This document shows, one piece after another, positions 1-9,260 of a stretch of 64,000 nucleotides of DNA. How positions within the stretch are numbered: the stretch's first letter is position 1; each line of letters starts with the position of its first letter. The notes beneath the pieces are model-generated. The model saw only the letters and a program-made list of their open reading frames with translations, was not told where the DNA came from and did not search any database. Made by a program: the position numbers and the translations under genes. This DNA comes from Ecdyonurus torrentis (taxonomy: Eukaryota > Arthropoda > Insecta > Ephemeroptera > Heptageniidae). Location of the stretch: contig OX439129.1 in assembly GCA_949318235.1 (NCBI GenBank), forward strand, positions 3,100,001 to 3,164,000, read 5' to 3'.

Positions 1-20
1 CAACTTTCTATCTCAATTGG

Positions 21-30
21 AACTCGAGTT
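21..30. other. 10-bp perfect palindrome AACTCGAGTT in each monomer
   Basis: The sequence equals its own reverse complement and contains CTCGAG at 23-28. It is kept in most monomers. Recurrent variants break it: AATTCGAGTT (701 group), AACTTGAGTT (2,065 group), AACTCGGGTT (about 2,405 group), GAAGTCGAG (about 45,973, 49,729 and 55,531) and GGATCTCGAG (32,650, 34,018, 35,725). It is a convenient phasing landmark. Any protein-binding role is unproven. Confidence 0.85.
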
Positions 31-93
31 ACAAACTTTTTTTTTCTTCATATGGGCTACAATGCTATAGACTTTGGTAAGAAAATACGAAAA

Positions 94-110
94 TTCTCAA
101 AAACTGAGAA
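94..110. other. Inverted repeat TTCTCA / TGAGAA with 5-base spacer
   Basis: The arms at 94-99 and 105-110 are perfectly complementary and separated by AAAAC. The dyad is intact in monomers with the AAAACTGAG state. It has one mismatch in monomers with AATACTAAG, where the right arm becomes TAAGAA, as in the monomer starting at 362. It lies in a stretch of A tracts spaced 8-10 bp apart. It could form a short cruciform or RNA hairpin; function unknown. Confidence 0.7.
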
Positions 111-176
111 AGTTTTATTTTTTGCGACTTAAGTGTAATAAACTTTTCATAAGACATTTCAAAGTGATACATTTCA

Positions 177-185
177 GTTCAAACC
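177..185 (+). promoter_or_regulatory. Pol III B-box-like motif GTTCAAACC, weak candidate
   Basis: GTTCAAACC fits the degenerate B-box consensus GWTCRANNC and is present in nearly every monomer. T runs that could end a Pol III transcript lie about 70 bp downstream (254-260). I could not find a convincing A box at normal spacing upstream, and the degenerate consensus is expected by chance in roughly one in six sequences of this length counting both strands. Treat it as a motif match, not a promoter. Confidence 0.15.
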
Positions 186-230
186 GTAAGTCTGTAGCAT
201 TATTAGTTTCTGAGATATCATCAAAAATCG

Positions 231-247
231 TTTTCAGAATCTGAAAA
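231..247. other. Inverted repeat TTTTCAG / CTGAAAA with 3-base loop
   Basis: The arms at 231-237 and 241-247 are perfectly complementary around AAT. In A-type monomers the only change is in the loop (AAA), so the dyad survives in both main classes. Rare stem-breaking variants exist: TTGTCAG (44,813, 48,228, 54,030, 57,104, 61,201), TTCCAG (about 36,962, 48,573 and 54,375) and CAGAATCAG (about 1,258 and 13,518). This is one of the most constant elements of the monomer. Confidence 0.75.
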
Positions 248-260
248 ACACAATTTTTTT

Positions 261-297
261 CGAAAATTTTTTTTCTCAATTTTGTTTCTAGAGGTGA
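261..297 (+). other. Splice-acceptor-like T-rich tract ending TTTGTTTCTAG
   Basis: A T-rich run leads into TTTGTTTCTAG (281-291), followed at once by AGGTGAAT, which itself resembles a weak 5' splice site. A better donor-like GGTAAG stands at 76-81 and again one monomer later, about 125 bases past the acceptor-like site. Every monomer carries this arrangement on the + strand. There is no evidence that the array is transcribed or spliced, but gene predictors could call false exons here. Confidence 0.25.
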
Positions 298-300
298 ATT

Positions 301-308
301 TAGTACTA
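301..308. other. 8-bp palindrome TAGTACTA, T-type monomers only
   Basis: TAGTACTA equals its reverse complement. A-type monomers have TAAAACTA here, and a domain B/C subclass has TAGTACTAGAGAG. The palindrome is therefore a class marker as well as a possible binding site. Function unknown. Confidence 0.6.
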
Positions 309-700
309 TAGAGCGTTTTGCATCACTTTATTTCAAAACCACAACTTTACATCTCAGTTAGAACTCGAGTTACAAACTTTTTTTTTCTTCATATGGGCTA
401 CAATGCTATAGACTTCGGTAAGAAAATTCGAAAATTCTCAAATACTAAGAAAGTTTTAGTTTTTGCGACTTAAGTGTTATAAACTTTTCATAAGACATTT
501 TAAAGTGATACATTTCAGTTCAAACCGTAAGTCTGTAGCATTATTAGTTTCTGAGATATCATCAAAAATCGTTTTCAGAATCTGAAAAACACAATTTTTT
601 TCGAAAATTTTTTTTCTCAATTTTGTTTCTAGAGGTGAATTTAGTACTATAGAGCGTTTTGCATCACTTTATTTCAAAACCACAACTTTCCATCTCAATT

Positions 701-3700
701 AAAATTCGAGTTACAAACTTTTTTTTCTTCATATGGGCTACAATGCTATAGACATCGGTAAGAAAATTCGAAAATTCTCAAAAACTGAGAAAGTTTTATT
801 TTTTGCGACTTAAGTGTAATAAACTTTTCATAAGACATTTCAAAGTGATACATTTTAGTTCAAACCGTAAGACTGTAGCATTATTAGTTTCTGAGATATC
901 ATCAAAAATCGTTTTCAGAAACTGAAAAACACAATTTTTTTTGAAAAATTATTTTTCTCAAATTTGTTTCTAGAGGTGAATTTAAAACTATAGAGCGTTT
1001 TGCATCACTTTATTTCAAAACCGCAACCTTCTATCTCAATTGGAACTCGAGTTACAAACTTTTTTTTTCTTCATATGGGCTACAATGCTATAGACTTCGG
1101 TAAGAAAATACGAAAATTCTCAAAAACTGAGAAAGTTTTATTTTTTGCGACTAAAGTGTAATAAACTTTTCGTTAGACATTTCAAAGTGATACATTTCAG
1201 TTTAAACCGTAAGTCTGTAGCATTATTAGTTTCTGAGATATCATCAAAAATCGTTTTCAGAATCAGAAAAACACAATTTTTTTAAAACATTTTTTTTTCT
1301 CAATTTTGTTTCTAGAGGTGAATTTAGTACTATAGAGCGTTTGGCATCACTTTATTTCAAAACCACAACTTTACATCTCAATTAGAACTCGAGTTACAAT
1401 TTTTTTTTCTTTTAATGGGCTACAATGTTATAGACTTCGGTAAGAAAATTCGAAAATTCTCAAATACTAAGAAAGTTTTAGTTTTTGCGACTTAAGTGTT
1501 ATAAACTTTTCATAAGACATTTTAAAGTGATACATTTCAGTTCAAACCGTAAGTCTGTAGCATTATTAGTTTTTGAGATATCATCAAAAATCGTTTTCAG
1601 AAACTGAAAAACACAATTTTTTTGGAAAAATTATTTTTCTCAAGTTTGTTTCTAGAGGTGAATTTAAAACTATAGAGCGTTTTGCATCACTTTATTTCAA
1701 AACCGCAACTTTCTATCTCAATTGGAACTCGAGTTACAAACTTTTTTTTTTTCATATGGGCTACAATGCTATAGACTTCGGTAAGAAAATACAAAAATTC
1801 TCAAAAACTAAGAAAGATTTATTTTTTGCGACTAAAGTGTAATAAACTTTTCGTTAGACTTTTCATAGTGATACATTTCAGTTCAAACCGTAAGTCTGTA
1901 GCATTATTAGTTTCTGAGATATCATCAAAAATCGTTTTCAGAATCTGAAAAACACAATTTTTTTCGCAATAATTTTTTTCTCAATTTTGTTTCTAGAGGT
2001 GAATTTAGTACTATAGAGCGTTTTGCATCACTTTATTTCAAAACCACAACTTTCCATCTCAATTAAAACTTGAGTTACACACTTTTTTTTATATGGGCTA
2101 CAATGCTATAGATATTAGTAAGAAAATTCGAAAATTCTCAAAAACTGAGAAAGTTTTATTTTTTGCGACTAAAGTGTTATAAACTTTTCATAAGACATTT
2201 CAAAGTGATACATTTCAGTTCAAACCGTAAGTCTGTAGCTTTATTAGTTTCTGAGATATCATGACAAATCGTTTTCAGAAACTGAAAAACACAATTTTTT
2301 TGGAAAAATTATTTTTCTCAAATTTGTTTCTAGAGGTGAATTTAGTACTATAGAGCGTTTTGCATCACTTTATTTCAAAACCACAACTTTACATCTCAAT
2401 TAGAACTCGGGTTAAAAACTTTTTTGATCTTCACATGGGCTACAATGCTATAGACTTCGGTAAGAAAATTCGAAATTTCTCAAATACTAAGAAAGTTTTA
2501 GTTTTTGCGACTAAAGTGTTATAAACTTTTCATACCACATTTCAAAGTGATACATTTCAGTTCAAACCGTAAGTCTGTAGCATTATTAGTTTCTGAGATA
2601 TCATCAAAAATCGTTTTCAGAAACTGAAAAACACAATTTTTTTGGAAAAATTATTTTTCTCAAATTTGTTTCTAGAGGTGAATTTAAAACTATAGAGCGT
2701 TTTGCATCACTTTATTTCAAAACCGCAACTTTCTATCTCAATTGGAACTCGAGTTACAAACTTTTTTTTTTTCATATGGGCTACAATGCTATAGACTTCG
2801 GTAAGAAAATACGAAAATTCTCAAAAACTGAGAAAGATTTATTTTTTGCGACTAAAGTGTAATAAACTTATCGTTAGACTTTTCATAGTGATACATTTCA
2901 GTTCAAACCGTAAGTCTGTAGCATTATTAGTTTCTGAGATATCATCAAAAATCGTTTTCAGAATCTGAAAAACACAATTTTTTTCGCAATAATTTTTTTC
3001 TCAATTTTGTTTCTAGAGGTGAATTTAGTACTATAGAGCGTTTTGCATCACTTTATTTCAAAACCACAACTTTCCATCTCAATTAAAACTTGAGTTACAC
3101 ACTTTTTTTTATATGGGCTACAATGCTATAGATATTAGTAAGAAAATTCGAAAATTCTCAAAAACTGAGAAAGTTTTATTTTTTGCGACTAAAGTGTTAT
3201 AAACTTTTCATAAGACATTTCAAAGTGATACATTTCAGTTCAAACCGTAAGACTGTAGCATTATTAGTTTCTGAGATATCATCAAAAATCGTTTTCAGAA
3301 ACTGAAAAACACAATTTTTTTTGAAAAATTATTTTTCTCAAATTTGTTTCTAGAGGTGAATTTAAAACTATAGAGCGTTTTGCATCACTTTATTTCAAAA
3401 CCGCAACTTTCTATCTCAATTGGAACTCGAGTTACAAACTTTTTTTTTCTTCATATGGGCTACAATGCTATAGACTTCGGTAAGAAAATACGAAAATTCT
3501 CAAAAACTGAGAAAGTTTTATTTTTTGCGACTAAAGTGTAATAAACTTTTCGTTAGACATTTCAAAGTGATACATTTCAGTTCAAACCGTAAGTCTGTAG
3601 CATTATTAGTTTCTGAGATATCATCAAAAATCGTTTTCAGAATCTGAAAAACACAATTTTTTTCGAAAATTATTTTTCTCAAATTTGTTTCTAGAGGTGA

Positions 3701-3762
3701 ATTTAGTACTATAGAGCGTTTTGCATCACTTTATTTCAAAACCACAACTTTCCATCTCAATT
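701..3762 (+). repeat. Higher-order repeat, 9-monomer unit (3,062 bp)
   Basis: This unit is bounded by the AAAATTCGAG variant at 701 and 3,763. It contains an ordered set of nine distinguishable monomers: GACATCGG A-type; CGTTAG T-type; an A-type with TAGTTTTTGAG; a T-type with CGCAATAA; a GATATTAGT monomer with AACTTGAGTT; an AACTCGGGTT monomer with CATACCACAT; a second CGCAATAA copy; a second GATATTAGT copy; and a fused T-type monomer near 3,426-3,766. The order repeats in the next unit. The fused last monomer joins the start of one neighbour to the end of another, which explains why this unit is one monomer shorter. Confidence 0.85.
703..1043 (+). repeat. Representative A-type satellite monomer (341 bp)
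   Basis: Same monomer family, but the second half carries the linked alternative states: CAGAAACTG, an A interrupting the T run followed by CTCAAATTTG, TTTAAAACTA in place of TTTAGTACTA, and AAACCGCAAC in place of AAACCACAAC. The TAGTACTA palindrome is therefore lost in this class, while the TTTTCAG/CTGAAAA dyad is kept because the T-to-A change falls in its loop. This copy also has AATTCGAGTT at its start and GACATCGG in its first half, a combination reused as an anchor at 3,763 and 7,167. Confidence 0.9.
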
Positions 3763-6700
3763 AAAATTCGAGTTACAAACTTTTTTTTCTTCATATGGGC
3801 TACAATGCTATAGACATCGGTAAGAAAATTCGAAAATTCTCAAAAACTGAGAAAGTTTTATTTTTTGCGACTTAAGTGTAATAAACTTTTCATAAGACAT
3901 TTCAAAGTGATACATTTTAGTTCAAACCGTAAGACTGTAGCATTATTAGTTTCTGAGATATCATCAAAAATCGTTTTCAGAAACTGAAAAACACAATTTT
4001 TTTTGAAAAATTATTTTTCTCAAATTTGTTTCTAGAGGTGAATTTAAAACTATAGAGCGTTTTGCATCACTTTATTTCAAAACCGCAACTTTCTATCTCA
4101 ATTGGAACTCGAGTTACAAACTTTTTTTTTCTTCATATGGGCTACAATGCTATAGACTTCGGTAAGAAAATACGAAAATTCTCAAAAACTGAGAAAGTTT
4201 TATTTTTTGCGACTAAAGTGTAATAAACTTTTCGTTAGACATTTCAAAGTGATACATTTCAGTTCAAACCGTAAGTCTGTAGCATTATTAGTTTCTGAGA
4301 TATCATCAAAAATCGTTTTCAGAATCTGAAAAACACAATTTTTTTCAAACATTTTTTTTTCTCAATTTTGTTTCTAGAGGTGAATTTAGTACTATAGAGC
4401 GTTTGGCATCACTTTATTTCAAAACCACAACTTTACATCTCAATTAGAACTCGAGTTACAATTTTTTTTTCTTTTAATGGGCTACAATGTTATAGACTTC
4501 GGTAAGAAAATTCGAAAATTCTCAAATACTAAGAAAGTTTTAGTTTTTGCGACTTAAGTGTTATAAACTTTTCATAAGACATTTTAAAGTGATACATTTC
4601 AGTTCAAACCGTAAGTCTGTAGCATTATTAGTTTTTGAGATATCATCAAAAATCGTTTTCAGAAACTGAAAAACACAATTTTTTTGGAAAAATTATTTTT
4701 CTCAAGTTTGTTTCTAGAGGTGAATTTAAAACTATAGAGCGTTTTGCATCACTTTATTTCAAAACCGCAACTTTCTATCTCAATTGGAACTCGAGTTACA
4801 AACTTTTTTTTTTCATATGGGCTACAATGCTATAGACTTCGGTAAGAAAATACAAAAATTCTCAAAAACTAAGAAAGATTTATTTTTTGCGACTAAAGTG
4901 TAATAAACTTTTCGTTAGACTTTTCATAGTGATACATTTCAGTTCAAACCGTAAGTCTGTAGCATTATTAGTTTCTGAGATATCATCAAAAATCGTTTTC
5001 AGAATCTGAAAAACACAATTTTTTTCGCAATAATTTTTTTCTCAATTTTGTTTCTAGAGGTGAATTTAGTACTATAGAGCGTTTTGCATCACTTTATTTC
5101 AAAACCACAACTTTCCATCTCAATTAAAACTTGAGTTACACACTTTTTTTTATATGGGCTACAATGCTATAGATATTAGTAAGAAAATTCGAAAATTCTC
5201 AAAAACTGAGAAAGTTTTATTTTTTGCGACTAAAGTGTTATAAACTTTTCATAAGACATTTCAAAGTGATACATTTCAGTTCAAACCGTAAGTCTGTAGC
5301 TTTATTAGTTTCTGAGATATCATGACAAATCGTTTTCAGAAACTGAAAAACACAATTTTTTTGGAAAAATTATTTTTCTCAAATTTGTTTCTAGAGGTGA
5401 ATTTAGTACTATAGAGCGTTTTGCATCACTTTATTTCAAAACCACAACTTTACATCTCAATTAGAACTCGGGTTAAAAACTTTTTTGATCTTCACATGGG
5501 CTACAATGCTATAGACTTCGGTAAGAAAATTCGAAATTTCTCAAATACTAAGAAAGTTTTAGTTTTTGCGACTAAAGTGTTATAAACTTTTCATACCACA
5601 TTTCAAAGTGATACATTTCAGTTCAAACCGTAAGTCTGTAGCATTATTAGTTTCTGAGATATCATCAAAAATCGTTTTCAGAAACTGAAAAACACAATTT
5701 TTTTGGAAAAATTATTTTTCTCAAATTTGTTTCTAGAGGTGAATTTAAAACTATAGAGCGTTTTGCATCACTTTATTTCAAAACCGCAACTTTCTATCTC
5801 AATTGGAACTCGAGTTACAAACTTTTTTTTTTTCATATGGGCTACAATGCTATAGACTTCGGTAAGAAAATACGAAAATTCTCAAAAACTGAGAAAGATT
5901 TATTTTTTGCGACTAAAGTGTAATAAACTTTTCGTTAGACTTTTCATAGTGATACATTTCAGTTCAAACCGTAAGTCTGTAGCATTATTAGTTTCTGAGA
6001 TATCTTCAAAAATCGTTTTCAGAATCTGAAAAACACAATTTTTTTCGCAATAATTTTTTTCTCAATTTTGTTTCTAGAGGTGAATTTAGTACTATAGAGC
6101 GTTTTGCATCACTTTATTTCAAAACCACAACTTTCCATCTCAATTAAAACTTGAGTTACACACTTTTTTTTATATGGGCTACAATGCTATAGATATTAGT
6201 AAGAAAATTCGAAAATTCTCAAAAACTGAGAAAGTTTTATTTTTTGCGACTAAAGTGTTATAAACTTTTCATAAGACATTTCAAAGTGATACATTTCAGT
6301 TCAAACCGTAAGACTGTAGCATTATTAGTTTCTGAGATATCATCAAAAATCGTTTTCAGAAACTGAAAAACACAATTTTTTTTGAAAAATTATTTTTCTC
6401 AAATTTGTTTCTAGAGGTGAATTTAAAACTATAGAGCGTTTTGCATCACTTTATTTCAAAACCGCAACTTTCTATCTCAATTGGAACTCGAGTTACAAAC
6501 TTTTTTTTTCTTCATATGGGCTACAATGCTATAGACTTCGGTAAGAAAATACGAAAATTCTCAAAAACTGAGAAAGTTTTATTTTTTGCGACTTAAGTGT
6601 AATAAACTTTTCGTTAGACATTTCAAAGTGATACATTTCAGTTCAAACCGTAAGTCTGTAGCATTATTAGTTTCTGAGATATCATCAAAAATCGTTTTCA

Positions 6701-7166
6701 GAATCTGAAAAACACAATTTTTTTCAAACATTTTTTTTTTCTCAATTTTGTTTCTAGAGGTGAATTTAGTACTATAGAGCGTTTTGCATCACTTTATTTC
6801 AAAACCACAACTTTACATCTCAATTAGAACTCGAGTTACAAACTTTTTTTTTCTTTTTATGGGCTACAATGTTATAGACTTCGGTAAGAAAATTCGAAAA
6901 TTCTCAAATACTAAGAAAGTTTTAGTTTTTGCGACTTAAGTGTTATAAACTTTTCATAAGACATTTTAAAGTGATACATTTCAGTTCAAACCGTAAGTCT
7001 GTAGCATTATTAGTTTCTGAGATATCATCAAAAATCGTTTTCAGAATCTGAAAAACACAATTTTTTTCGAAAATTATTTTTCTCAAATTTGTTTCTAGAG
7101 GTGAATTTAGTACTATAGAGCGTTTTGCATCACTTTATTTCAAAACCACAACTTTCCATCTCAATT
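3763..7166 (+). repeat. Higher-order repeat, 10-monomer unit (3,404 bp)
   Basis: Same monomer order as 701-3,762, with almost identical copies in the first eight positions. For example, the frame starting at 1,573 recurs at 4,635 and the AACTTGAGTT markers at 2,065 and 3,085 recur at 5,126 and 6,146. Where the previous unit has one fused monomer, this one has two separate monomers (about 6,486-7,166). The 9-mer is best explained as a 10-mer that lost about 340 bp by unequal exchange. Confidence 0.85.
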
Positions 7167-9260
7167 AAAATTCGAGTTACAAACTTTTTTTTCTTCATAT
7201 GGGCTACAATGCTATAGACATCGGTAAGAAAATTCGAAAATTCTCAAAAACTGAGAAAGTTTTATTTTTTGCGACTTAAGTGTAATAAACTTTTCATAAG
7301 ACATTTCAAAGTGATACATTTTAGTTCAAACCGTAAGACTGTAGCATTATTAGTTTCTGAGATATCATCAAAAATCGTTTTCAGAAACTGAAAAACACAA
7401 TTTTTTTTGAAAAATTATTTTTCTCAAATTTGTTTCTAGAGGTGAATTTAAAACTATAGAGCGTTTTGCATCACTTTATTTCAAAACCGCAACTTTCTAT
7501 CTCAATTGGAACTCGAGTTACAAACTTTTTTTTTCTTCATATGGGCTACAATGCTATAGACTTCGGTAAGAAAATACGAAAATTCTCAAAAACTGAGAAA
7601 GTTTTATTTTTTGCGACTAAAGTGTAATAAACTTTTCGTTAGACATTTCAAAGTGATACATTTCAGTTCAAACCGTAAGTCTGTAGCATTATTAGTTTCT
7701 GAGATATCATCAAAAATCGTTTTCAGAATCTGAAAAACACAATTTTTTTCAAACATTTTTTTTTCTCAATTTTGTTTCTAGAGGTGAATTTAGTACTATA
7801 GAGCGTTTGGCATCACTTTATTTCAAAACCACAACTTTACATCTCAATTAGAACTCGAGTTACAATTTTTTTTTCTTTTAATGGGCTACAATGTTATAGA
7901 CTTCGGTAAGAAAATTCGAAAATTCTCAAATACTAAGAAAGTTTTAGTTTTTGCGACTTAAGTGTTATAAACTTTTCATAAGACATTTTAAAGTGATACA
8001 TTTCAGTTTAAACCGTAAGTCTGTAGCATTATTAGTTTTTGAGATATCATCAAAAATCGTTTTCAGAAACTGAAAAACACAATTTTTTTGGAAAAATTAT
8101 TTTTCTCAAGTTTGTTTCTAGAGGTGAATTTAAAACTATAGAGCGTTTTGCATCACTTTATTTCAAAACCGCAACTTTCTATCTCAATTGGAACTCGAGT
8201 TACAAACTTTTTTTTTTTCATATGGGCTACAATGCTATAGACTTCGGTAAGAAAATACGAAAATTCTCAAAAACTAAGAAAGATTTATTTTTTGCGACTA
8301 AAGTGTAATAAACTTTTCGTTAGACTTTTCATAGTGATACATTTCAGTTCAAACCGTAAGTCTGTAGCATTATTAGTTTCTGAGATATCATCAAAAATCG
8401 TTTTCAGAATCTGAAAAACACAATTTTTTTCGCAATAATTTTTTTCTCAATTTTGTTTCTAGAGGTGAATTTAGTACTATAGAGCGTTTTGCATCACTTT
8501 ATTTCAAAACCACAACTTTCCATCTCAATTAAAACTTGAGTTACACACTTTTTTTTATATGGGCTACAATGCTATAGATATTAGTAAGAAAATTCGAAAA
8601 TTCTCAAAAACTGAGAAAGTTTTATTTTTTGCGACTAAAGTGTTATAAACTTTTCATAAGACATTTCAAAGTGATACATTTCAGTTCAAACCGTAAGTCT
8701 GTAGCTTTATTAGTTTCTGAGATATCATGACAAATCGTTTTCAGAAACTGAAAAACACAATTTTTTTGGAAAAATTATTTTTCTCAAATTTGTTTCTAGA
8801 GGTGAATTTAGTACTATAGAGCGTTTTGCATCACTTTATTTCAAAACCACAACTTTACATCTCAATTAGAACTCGGGTTAAAAACTTTTTTGATCTTCAC
8901 ATGGGCTACAATGGTATAGACTTCGGTAAGAAAATTCGAAATTTCTCAAATACTAAGAAAGTTTTAGTTTTTGCGACTAAAGTGTTATAAACTTTTCATA
9001 CCACATTTCAAAGTAATACATTTCAGTTCAAACCGTAAGTCTGTAGCATTATTAGTTTCTGAGATATCATCAAAAATCGTTTTCAGAAACTGAAAAACAC
9101 AATTTTTTTGGAAAAATTATTTTTCTCAAATTTGTTTCTAGAGGTGAATTTAAAACTATAGAGCGTTTTGCATCACTTTATTTCAAAACCGCAACTTTCT
9201 ATCTCAATTGGAACTCGAGTTACAAACTTTTTTTTTCTTCATATGGGCTACAATGCTATA
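7167..9260 (+). repeat. Partial copy of the 9/10-mer higher-order repeat
   Basis: The order of 701-3,762 starts again at AAAATTCGAG (7,167) and runs through the TAGTTTTTGAG, CGCAATAA, GATATTAGT (8,531) and AACTCGGGTT monomers. It then switches at about 9,230 to the GACTTTGG monomer group. This is the transition from the 9/10-mer register to the 8/9-mer register. Confidence 0.75.

Larger units (their letters stand above)
161..329. other. Distant inverted arms AAAGTGATAC (161-170) and GCATCACTTT (320-329)
   Basis: The reverse complement of the left arm is GTATCACTTT, which matches the right arm at 9 of 10 positions. The arms are separated by 149 bp and both are nearly invariant across the window. 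They could mark two sites for the same DNA-binding protein facing each other, or pair in a transcript. Chance is not excluded. A rare broken left arm is AAAGAGATAC near 29,376. Confidence 0.4.
21..361 (+). repeat. Representative T-type satellite monomer (341 bp)
   Basis: This monomer is phased at the palindrome AACTCGAGTT. In order it carries a nine-T tract (37-45), CATATG (49-54), the conserved GGGCTACAATGCTATAG stretch, a purine-rich A-tract zone with a small dyad (94-110), a central part with GTTCAAACC (177-185), a second dyad (231-247), two T tracts (254-260 and 267-274), TCTAGA (287-292), TAGTACTA (301-308) and the CATCACTTT arm near 321. Diagnostic T-type states are CAGAATCTG (235-243), CTCAATTTTG, TTTAGTACTA and AAACCACAAC. 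A tracts at about 82-85, 90-93 and 99-103 are spaced 8-10 bp apart, which favours intrinsic DNA bending. Most other T-type copies differ by a few substitutions and by T-tract length. Confidence 0.93.
1..700 (+). repeat. Array start: two T-type monomers of the tttGGTAAG group
   Basis: The first complete monomer has GACTTTGG at 70, a variant seen elsewhere at 9,261, 11,987, 15,055, 17,782 and 18,466. The stretch from 1 to about 1,700 resembles the region after 11,987 but with one fewer monomer: the GACTTTGG markers are 11,917 bp apart, while the rare CAGAATCAG variant near 1,258 and 13,518 is 12,260 bp apart. The window therefore opens inside a higher-order repeat whose start lies to the left. 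Confidence 0.75.

Noticed and set aside
94..110. Rho-independent bacterial terminators at dyads followed by T runs
   Set aside because: The stems are short and AT-rich, no genes precede them, and the overall organisation is a eukaryotic satellite.
1..361. Internal 170-bp duplication that would make the monomer a dimer
   Set aside because: The two halves share only short words such as TTCAAACC/TTCAAAACC and CTATAGA, at inconsistent spacing (about 154 and 241 bp). I could not support an ancestral dimer by eye.
1168..1184. CENP-B-box-like TTTCGTTAGACATTTCA in CGTTAG monomers
   Set aside because: It keeps the TTCG core and the following A, but all four positions of the CGGG half are different, so only 5 of 9 essential positions match. 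Many monomers have CATAAG instead. Not a credible CENP-B box.
1573..1842. 89-codon open frame, repeated near 4,635 (66 codons), 8,039, 19,575 and 22,970, with shorter relatives at 21,949, 25,345, 26,706, 27,724 and 33,534
   Set aside because: These frames are fragments of satellite monomers that recur with the higher-order repeat. They end within two monomers, change length when a T run changes, have no domain, and the monomer length does not keep frame.
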